In this document: positions 57,882 through 64,000 of the stretch, one piece after another
Layout of the letters: every line of letters begins with the position of its first letter
How positions within the stretch are numbered: the first letter of the stretch is position 1
NCBI GenBank assembly: GCA_045544455.1
Contig: JAZPYZ010000019.1
Span: 124,001-188,000 of the forward strand
DNA length: 64,000 nucleotides
Direction of reading: 5' to 3'
Source: JAZPYZ01 sp045544455
GTDB lineage: Bacteria > Bacillota > Clostridia > Oscillospirales > Acutalibacteraceae
Program-made: the position numbers and the translations under genes
The notes under the pieces: model-generated
Seen by the model: the letters and a program-made list of their open reading frames with translations, nothing else
Database searches by the model: none
What the model was told of the DNA's origin: nothing

Positions 57882-59860
57882 CTCAAATCCCCCTTGAATT
57901 TAAAATATTTCGTGTGTGTTTGTAACGGAGCAAACGCGCGGCCGCCCCCTTCGTAAAACTTGGAAAACAATTCCACAAACTGCAATCGATTGGTATGCAC
58001 ATACGCGCCAAGCACGTTAATTGCCATATTCAACGCATGTCCTAACACGAACACGATCGGCAACAGAACACTTTTAAGTGCCAGGCTTTTCGGCATGACG
58101 CCCATCATGTTGATGACACTGGCGATACTGCCGGTCGCAAGTCCCAGTGCTAACAATCGCGAGTAAGATAAAATATCCGACAAATACCCGGACGCTACGT
58201 TATACAATCCATATAATCCACCGCCAAGTCGCGCCAAGAAATTCCGAGAATGCCGTGATGCGGTCAATACGACCAACACCGCACCCACAACCGCCACATA
58301 CGCGCTGATGTTCGTTATCCACGCCGGCACCGTGATCATAACTCCGGCCGCTAACGGCGCCGCACCCAGTACTAACAAGATGACCGGTACCGTATCCCAA
58401 ACAGCATCTCCTTTTTGACCGCTTTTCCACCGCAATCGACCGGCGGTGATAAGCCCTAAAAACAAATGCGCAATCCCGATCATAAACGAAAATAATAATA
58501 ACGTAATGGGATCCTGAATCGGTTCAAACCACAAAGCGATACTCGGTGCCGGTTTGTTGAGAAAATGGGTGTAGATGATCGGGATAATGTCACCAAACCA
58601 ACTGCCAAACAACGTGCCCCAAAACACCGTAGAGATACCGCAACAGAAAAACATCCTGAGCATCTTGCGCATAGCACCTTCTACGGCGGTTTTTTTCAAA
58701 ATCCACCACGATCCCACCGTCATGATCACGCCGTAACCGGCATCGGACAGCATCATTCCAAACAACAAATAATAAAAAAACGCCATAATACCGGACGGAT
58801 CGATATCGTGTTTACCGGGCAACGCATACATCTCGGTGATAGATTCCACCGGCGAGGCAAACGCATTATTGTGTAATACAACCGGTACGTCATCCCCTTC
58901 TTCCGGATCGTACACCGATATCGCCGCACCACAACCGTCGGCCAATCGCTCGATCGTTTCAATCCTGTTTACCGGCACATAGCCGCGCATCAACAACGTT
59001 GTATCGGTCAAACACACCCGTTCTTGAGCCGCGTATTCATCGCATTTGACGGTGTAATAGTCCCACAAAAATTCTATATCGCTGCGTTGATCCGCACTCG
59101 ATACGATAGTGGTGGTTTCGGTGTGTATGACAGTTTCCAGTGCGGCGATACGGCGTTGCCATTGTTCGCTTTGTACCGCCGGTGGATACTCGAAGGACTG
59201 AGGCGGCGCGGTAAATCCCATTCCGCGGATGGCCGCGTACACAGGTTCTTTAACAGCACGGTGACAGACCACCAATACCGCCGTTTGCTCTTTAGCGGTA
59301 TGGATGATCTCCGCATCCATCGCCTCGACACCGGGACAACGTTCGGCAATTCCGTTCAACAACGTTTCGCGCGTCATCGCCGTTGGGAACGTCCCTATAA
59401 AAACGCTCGTGTAAGCCGTCCCGGTATACGATGTCGGCAGATCAAGAGGCGTCCACACCTCTAAGGCTTGTAACAAGACGCGTTGTTTGGTGATCTCGGC
59501 TTTGGCATCCTCGATTTTCCGTTTAGACGAAACGATCGACCAAGCGCATCTAAAATACCGGTCGATGTGCTTGACTAAGTCATCATAAGTTCTGGAATCC
59601 ATCGTCTTGCGGCCGCTAAACAAGGTCATAACGCCACCTTTTTGAGGTACGTATTCCGATAAGATCTGTAACGCCTCTTGCGTAATCTGTCGTTGTTGTT
59701 GCCATACCGCCATGCCAAAACGAGCATCGACCGCGGTTAACCGATCATCCTTGATTGGCGACAGTTCCATAACGCCTTCCCGTTGCAACGATTCCATAAA
59801 CGCCTTGCCGTTGGGTTGCAACACTGCGACCTCGACCACTTTCATAGTTACTTTTGCCAA
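57878..59860 (-). CDS. ntpI: V-type ATP synthase subunit I (a-type stator)
   Basis: A 660-residue protein with a cytoplasmic N-terminal half containing coiled-coil arms and a membrane half from about residue 350 with seven or eight helices. MMLSDAGYGVIMTVGSWW and LSYSRLLALGLATGSIASVINMM carry the stator Arg-containing helix that pairs with NtpK E139. TTG start after GGGGGTGA, overlapping the previous gene by 13 bp. Confidence 0.94.
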   Translation of the reverse strand: MAKVTMKVVEVAVLQPNGKAFMESLQREGVMELSPIKDDRLTAVDARFGMAVWQQQRQITQEALQILSEYVPQKGGVMTLFSGRKTMDSRTYDDLVKHIDRYFRCAWSIVSSKRKIEDAKAEITKQRVLLQALEVWTPLDLPTSYTGTAYTSVFIGTFPTAMTRETLLNGIAERCPGVEAMDAEIIHTAKEQTAVLVVCHRAVKEPVYAAIRGMGFTAPPQSFEYPPAVQSEQWQRRIAALETVIHTETTTIVSSADQRSDIEFLWDYYTVKCDEYAAQERVCLTDTTLLMRGYVPVNRIETIERLADGCGAAISVYDPEEGDDVPVVLHNNAFASPVESITEMYALPGKHDIDPSGIMAFFYYLLFGMMLSDAGYGVIMTVGSWWILKKTAVEGAMRKMLRMFFCCGISTVFWGTLFGSWFGDIIPIIYTHFLNKPAPSIALWFEPIQDPITLLLFSFMIGIAHLFLGLITAGRLRWKSGQKGDAVWDTVPVILLVLGAAPLAAGVMITVPAWITNISAYVAVVGAVLVVLTASRHSRNFLARLGGGLYGLYNVASGYLSDILSYSRLLALGLATGSIASVINMMGVMPKSLALKSVLLPIVFVLGHALNMAINVLGAYVHTNRLQFVELFSKFYEGGGRAFAPLQTHTKYFKFKGDLR

Positions 59861-60189
59861 CCCGTCACCCCCGTTTGGCTACCCAGAATCGTTTTAAACA
59901 CCGCCGCAACCCCTTCGGTTTCGCGTGCCGATACCTGTGCTTGCAGTCTGGCGATGGCCGCATCGGCTTCTTGGTTACGTCGCGTATACACGGCGACGTT
60001 TGTCTGTTCGATATCCCGTAAACGCTGCCGGCTTTGTTCGATAGCGGTTTTCATCATCGTGGCCACCGTTTCTTCGGCTTGTTGTTTGGCTTGGGCGATC
60101 CGTTCATCGGCGGTCGCTTTAGCCGCCACTAGTTGTTCATTAATCGCTTGTTCGGCCGCTAAAATGGCGTCTATCATCTGCGATGACAT
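59848..60189 (-). CDS. ntpF: V-type ATP synthase peripheral-stalk subunit G/H
   Basis: A 113-residue coiled-coil protein (IDAILAAEQAINEQLVAAKATADERIAQAK repeat-rich helix, split as AILAAEQAINEQLVAAK and ADERIAQAKQQAEETV) with the size and position of Enterococcus NtpF (subunit H/G). It dimerises with E. The ATG at 60189 follows AGAGGTGAT. First gene of the operon. Confidence 0.85.
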   Translation of the reverse strand: MSSQMIDAILAAEQAINEQLVAAKATADERIAQAKQQAEETVATMMKTAIEQSRQRLRDIEQTNVAVYTRRNQEADAAIARLQAQVSARETEGVAAVFKTILGSQTGVTGWQK

Positions 60190-60241
60190 TGATATATCAC
60201 CTCTTTTCATTTAGTTTGACGCGATGATACGCAACCTATAC

Positions 60242-60284
60242 AAAAAAGAGCAACGAATCGATAAACGATTCGTTGCTCTTTTTT
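60242..60284. terminator. Bidirectional-looking terminator after ftsK
   Basis: A 19 bp near-perfect stem (GAGCAACGAATCG/CGATTCGTTGCTC core with A6 and T6 flanks). It ends ftsK on the minus strand, just before the V-ATPase operon. Confidence 0.93.
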
Positions 60285-60303
60285 GTTACGTATCCGTTAT
60301 GAT

Positions 60304-62739
60304 TTATTCGTCGTCCGGACGGTTGAGGTTCATTTCCAACCACTGTTGACGGGTGATCAACACCTGTCTGGGTTTACTGCCTTCATGCGGGCCGACGATA
60401 CCGCGTTGTTCCATCTCATCGATGATACGGCCGGCACGCGCATATCCCAAACGCAGTTTGCGTTGCAACAAGGACGTCGAGGCCATACCGGCTTCGACCA
60501 CCGTTTCGATGGCTTGCGGCAACATCGAATCGCTTTCGAGATCGCCATCATCGCCATCGGAGGCCGCTTTACTGCTCCCTTTCCCGCTGGCTGCCGCTTG
60601 CCGTTCGATCTCCTGCATGATCTGCGCATCATCGTAGGTCTTATCGGTGGTGGACACGTCATCTTTATCGTCATCGGTCGCTTTCAGGAATTCCACAACC
60701 GATTCCACCTCGCGGTTACTGACGAAACAGCCTTGCACACGAAGCGGTTTCGACATACCGACCGGCATAAATAACATGTCACCTTTACCAAGCAGTTTTT
60801 CGGCACCGCCGGCATCTAAAATTGTACGCGAGTCGACCGCCGAGGCTACCGTTAACGCCAACCGCGACGGGATATTCGCTTTGATCAAACCGGTGATAAC
60901 GTCCACCGACGGGCGTTGGGTAGCGATAACCAGGTGCATACCGGCGGCACGCGCCATCTGTGCCAAACGGATGATCGCATCTTCTACTTCGTTCGCCGCC
61001 GCCATCATAAGGTCGGCCAACTCGTCGATCACGATCAAAATCTGCGGCATGGTTTGCAAGGTTTCGCTCTTTTTAGCCAATTCGTTGTATGCAGACAGGT
61101 TACGCACGTTATTTTCCGCGAAAATCTTGTATCGGTTAAGCATTTCGGTTACCGCCCAACCGAGCGCACCGGCCGCTTTACGAGGATCGGATACAACCGG
61201 TACCAACAGATGCGGAATGCCGTTGTAAATGCTGAATTCGACCTGTTTGGGATCGATAAGTAACATCCGCACATCCGACGGAGACGAACGGAATAACACA
61301 CTTTGGATCATCGAGTTGGTGCATACCGATTTACCGGAACCGGTAGTACCGGCGATCAACAAGTGCGGCATCTTCGCCAGGTCGGTCACCACAATGTTAC
61401 CGCTGATATCTTTACCGAGTGCAACCGTCAACTTGCTTTTCGCAGATTTGAACTCGGACGAATCTAAAATCTCACGTAAACATACCGATGCCGACACCTT
61501 GTTCGGTACTTCAATACCGACCGCCGCTTTGTTCGGGATCGGTGCTTCGATCCGCACACCGGACGTAGCGAGTCGCAAGGCGATATCGTCGGCCAAACCG
61601 GTGATCCGACTGATCTTGACACCGGCGCTGGGTTGCAGTTCATATCGCGTAACCGAAGGGCCGCGCGAAACATTTAACACCTTGGTACTGACGCCGAATT
61701 CTTCCAAAGTCTTGACCAAGGTTTCGGCAATTTGTTGTTGTTCGGCCGCGGCCGCCGAGGTATCGCTCGGGCGCGCATCGTCCAACAACGAGAAGGGCGG
61801 ATAATGGTAACTGTCTTCTTCCTCTTCTTCGGCCGGTTCGGTTTTTTCCGGTTCAGGCTTTTCGGCAGGTGTTTCGTCTTTAACCGGTTTGGCTTTACGG
61901 GTTTTGGCCGGTTTTTCCTCTTCTGTCGCTGGGGCATCCGGATCGTTGAGTTTGCGCGCCGCTTCCATCAAAGCGGCCGCTTTATCGGTCTTCTTATCGC
62001 GATCTTTCGCATCGACCGATAGCGATTTTTTCTCCGCTTGTACCGGATGTTCCGGCATCGCGATATAGCCTTCCCCTAACTCGACGTCGATCTGCGCTTG
62101 TTTCTTCTCTTCCGCCGCGATCATCACGTTTTCGATGCCTTCTTTGGTCTTTTCGACCGGTTTCCACAACAGACGAAGCAACCCGATCACCGTGGTACCG
62201 GTCACCAACATCAAAAACACAAAAATCAACAGGAAAATAATAATTTTCGCGCCCACATCGGTAAACCATAGTTCCAACGGATGACCAAGCACAGCACCAA
62301 GCAAGCCACCACCGTGGTTGGATGCCCCTTGGATATAGCCTTCTTTAAGCGTTTGAAAATAACCGGCGCTTTCGGTCGCGTCATACGAGAATAAATGAAT
62401 CGCACTACCGATCATGGTAAGCAACAACACGCTTTGCCACAATTTGGTGTTAACCTGACCGGCCTTTTCGTCCAGCGCAAACACAATGGCAATGTATACC
62501 AACAACACCGGCAACAAATAGGCACAGATACCGAACAGGCCGAGCAATAAATTATGTATCCACGCCCACACGTTAGCGCCTTCAATCACCACTACGCAGG
62601 TCAAGAAGATCGCCAACGCGAACAGCAACACACTGGTCGTTTGGCGTTTGGCACTGGCGCGTTGCGCTTCCCGTTTGCGCGAATCGGCCGCTTTTTGCGC
62701 CGCAGCACTACGGGATTTGGTTTGTTTTTTCTTCGCCAT
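60304..62739 (-). CDS. ftsK: FtsK/SpoIIIE DNA translocase
   Basis: An 811-residue translocase. A Lys/Arg-rich N-terminus is followed by four membrane helices between about 35 and 200, an acidic/Pro linker (about 260-345, with KPEPEKTEPAEEEEED-type text) and the motor: GTTGSGKSVCTNSMI (Walker A), ILIVIDELADLMM (Walker B) and ATQRPSVDVITGLIKANIPSR. A C-terminal gamma winged-helix (SLLQRKLRLGYARAGRIIDEM) reads oriented DNA motifs. It moves chromosomes through septa in division or sporulation. ATG after GGAGAG. Confidence 0.96.
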   Translation of the reverse strand: MAKKKQTKSRSAAAQKAADSRKREAQRASAKRQTTSVLLFALAIFLTCVVVIEGANVWAWIHNLLLGLFGICAYLLPVLLVYIAIVFALDEKAGQVNTKLWQSVLLLTMIGSAIHLFSYDATESAGYFQTLKEGYIQGASNHGGGLLGAVLGHPLELWFTDVGAKIIIFLLIFVFLMLVTGTTVIGLLRLLWKPVEKTKEGIENVMIAAEEKKQAQIDVELGEGYIAMPEHPVQAEKKSLSVDAKDRDKKTDKAAALMEAARKLNDPDAPATEEEKPAKTRKAKPVKDETPAEKPEPEKTEPAEEEEEDSYHYPPFSLLDDARPSDTSAAAAEQQQIAETLVKTLEEFGVSTKVLNVSRGPSVTRYELQPSAGVKISRITGLADDIALRLATSGVRIEAPIPNKAAVGIEVPNKVSASVCLREILDSSEFKSAKSKLTVALGKDISGNIVVTDLAKMPHLLIAGTTGSGKSVCTNSMIQSVLFRSSPSDVRMLLIDPKQVEFSIYNGIPHLLVPVVSDPRKAAGALGWAVTEMLNRYKIFAENNVRNLSAYNELAKKSETLQTMPQILIVIDELADLMMAAANEVEDAIIRLAQMARAAGMHLVIATQRPSVDVITGLIKANIPSRLALTVASAVDSRTILDAGGAEKLLGKGDMLFMPVGMSKPLRVQGCFVSNREVESVVEFLKATDDDKDDVSTTDKTYDDAQIMQEIERQAAASGKGSSKAASDGDDGDLESDSMLPQAIETVVEAGMASTSLLQRKLRLGYARAGRIIDEMEQRGIVGPHEGSKPRQVLITRQQWLEMNLNRPDDE

Positions 62740-62801
62740 GGTTTCTCTCCGTTCTGTCGAACACATTCGACCGCTAAATTTATGTAATGGGCGGCTATCC
62801 A

Positions 62802-63503
62802 TCAGCCGCCGGATTTTGCCTGTTTTTCATCGATCAACCGATACAAGGCGCCCAGCGCGTCCGAAAGCGATCCCACTTGGTCGATCAACCCTTCGCGTAC
62901 CGCCGTTTCCCCATCCAACACACTGCCCATATCGGTCACGAGTTCGCCGGTGTTGAGACACAGTTCCACAAACCGTTCTGCCGTCATGCCGGAATGTGCT
63001 TCCACAAACCCGCTGATGCGTTGTTGCATCCGTTCAAAATATGTGAAGGCTTGCGGCACGCCCAGCACCAAACCGGTAGTACGCACCGGATGAAGCGTCA
63101 TGGTAGCGGTGGGCGCAATCAGAGAATGTTTCGCCGCAACCGCCAACGGAACTCCAATCGAATGACCGCCGCCGAGTACCAACGTCACGGTCGGTTTGCT
63201 CATGCCGGCAATTAATTCCGCAAGCGCCAGTCCCGCTTCGATATCACCACCAACGGTGTTGAGAATAATCAACACCCCTTCGACGTCGCGACTTTCTTCC
63301 ACCGATACCAGTTGCGGAATGATATGCTCGTACTTCGTGGCTTTGTTTTCGGACGATAAGGCATAATGTCCTTCAACTTGTCCAATGATGGTCATGCAAT
63401 GAATGGTGTGCCGCCCGTCAAACGTGGTAACAGCACCGTTTTCCATCATTTCTTTCAATTCATTCGGTTCAGATTCGTTCGTATGATCCGGATGATATTC
63501 CAT
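62802..63503 (-). CDS. tepA: TepA/ClpP-like serine protease
   Basis: A 233-residue ClpP-fold protein of the TepA (YmfB) type: IILNTVGGDIEAGLALAELI, the nucleophile serine in LGGGHSIGVPLAVAAK, and MTLHPVRTTG with the histidine. There is no signal sequence. In Bacillus TepA is linked to protein export and to degradation of spore proteins. The ATG at 63503 is 7 nt after GAGGTG. It precedes ftsK by 62 bp with no terminator, so the two form an operon as in many Clostridia. Confidence 0.9.
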   Translation of the reverse strand: MEYHPDHTNESEPNELKEMMENGAVTTFDGRHTIHCMTIIGQVEGHYALSSENKATKYEHIIPQLVSVEESRDVEGVLIILNTVGGDIEAGLALAELIAGMSKPTVTLVLGGGHSIGVPLAVAAKHSLIAPTATMTLHPVRTTGLVLGVPQAFTYFERMQQRISGFVEAHSGMTAERFVELCLNTGELVTDMGSVLDGETAVREGLIDQVGSLSDALGALYRLIDEKQAKSGG

Positions 63504-63557
63504 ATTCACTCACCTCAAAGGGAGTATGTGCGAATACGAAACCAGTATACTTTTATC

Positions 63558-63586
63558 ACTATACCATATTTTATGGAAAAACACAA
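63558..63586 (-). promoter_or_regulatory. Promoter of the tepA-ftsK operon
   Basis: Minus-strand TTGTGT (63581-63586), 17 bp spacer, TATAGT (63558-63563). Confidence 0.65.
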
Positions 63587-63608
63587 CATTTTCGATAAAA
63601 CGTTTTTT

Positions 63609-63645
63609 ATAAAAAACATCCCAACCAAACAAATTGGTTGGGATG
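63609..63645 (-). terminator. Terminator after pfkA
   Basis: Stem CATCCCAACCAA/TTGGTTGGGATG followed on the minus strand by TTTTTTATAAAAAACG. Confidence 0.92.
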
Positions 63646-63655
63646 CACGTATCCG

Positions 63656-64000
63656 TTAAATCGAGATTTCGTGCGCCATGTTGAGGCGATGGAAATCGAA
63701 CGGTTTTTTCATTTTAAGCGCTTCTTCGATATCAAAATCAAGAATTTGATCGTTTTGAATCGCGACAACGCGGTTGCTCTTGCCATTGAGCAGGATATCC
63801 ACAGCATAGTGGCCCATTTCGCTGGCTAACACACGGTCACGCAAAGTCGGCGAACCGCCGCGTTGTACGTGGCCCAAAATGGTGGCACGCGATTCGATGC
63901 CGGTGATTTTTTCAATGTTTTCGGCCATTTCGATGACGCGGCCAACCCCTTCGGCGACGATGATGATAAAGTGTTTTTTACCGGTCGCAGAAGTCGCTTT
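63656..64000 (-). CDS. pfkA: 6-phosphofructokinase, C-terminal part (runs off window)
   Basis: The last 114 residues of an ATP-dependent 6-phosphofructokinase: HFIIIVAEGVG, then ESRATILGHVQRGGSPTLRDRVLASEMG (shown as ATILGHVQRGGSPTLRDR), holding the substrate-binding GHVQRGG motif, and the terminal ALKMKKPFDFHRLNMAHEISI region. It phosphorylates fructose-6-phosphate in glycolysis. The 5' portion is outside the window. Confidence 0.95.
   Translation of the reverse strand, partial: KATSATGKKHFIIIVAEGVGRVIEMAENIEKITGIESRATILGHVQRGGSPTLRDRVLASEMGHYAVDILLNGKSNRVVAIQNDQILDFDIEEALKMKKPFDFHRLNMAHEISI

Overview
The window looks like the chromosome of a strictly anaerobic, endospore-forming Firmicute of class Clostridia, probably a gut or rumen Oscillospirales/Ruminococcaceae-type organism. 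This is inferred from gene content; no database search was run. The pointers are a complete spoIIIAA-AH operon, an uninterrupted sigK, anaerobic NrdD/NrdG, a ferredoxin-coupled 2-oxoacid oxidoreductase, a V-type ATPase, four T-box leaders, and many TTG/GTG starts behind strong GGAGG ribosome sites. Sigma-A promoters are often near consensus with 16-18 bp spacers.

Layout. 1-7148 (minus strand): xseA (partial), a TsaD-like paralogue, nusB, an Asp23 protein and spoIIIAH to spoIIIAA. 7267-8938: FMN riboswitch, ribU and a metallo-beta-lactamase-fold hydrolase. 9058-13806 (plus): a P-loop ATPase, sigK and nrdDG. 13828-29348 (minus): an amino-acid block under four T-boxes, discussed below. 29378-44500: glycan and central carbon genes (GH112 phosphorylase, metY, a GH78-SDR-membrane-nuclease operon, malic enzyme plus Ldh-family dehydrogenase, HAD proteins, GH3). 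44610-44972: a tandem 126 bp repeat abutting tRNA-Ser(GGA). 45086-51598: lipoprotein, LCP protein, DUF2953 protein, phosphopantetheinyl transferase, then GH106, ferredoxin-thioredoxin-reductase-like protein and thioredoxin. 51659-60189 (minus): a nine-gene V-ATPase operon in the Enterococcus ntp order. 60304-64000 (minus): ftsK/spoIIIE, tepA and partial pfkA.

The main discovery is the block at 13828-27706. Three transcription units each start with a consensus promoter and a T-box whose specifier reads as a different branched-chain amino-acid codon: ATC (Ile), GTA (Val) and CTC (Leu). Each unit encodes one acyl-CoA synthetase: two XRE-cupin-ligase fusions (Ile and Val) and one TIM-barrel-ligase fusion (Leu). 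The Val unit also carries a four-subunit 2-oxoacid:ferredoxin oxidoreductase, a MinD-like ATPase and a branched-chain aminotransferase. The simplest reading is a dedicated, amino-acid-sensing route making Ile, Val and Leu by activating 2-methylbutyrate, isobutyrate and isovalerate, reductively carboxylating the acyl-CoAs and transaminating. The Leu unit also contains a LeuA-like protein that has lost its catalytic motifs but keeps the leucine-binding-type domain. A fourth T-box (TGG, Trp) controls a trpB with no other trp gene in view, which suggests indole salvage. Together they suggest an organism living on cross-fed branched-chain volatile fatty acids and indole.
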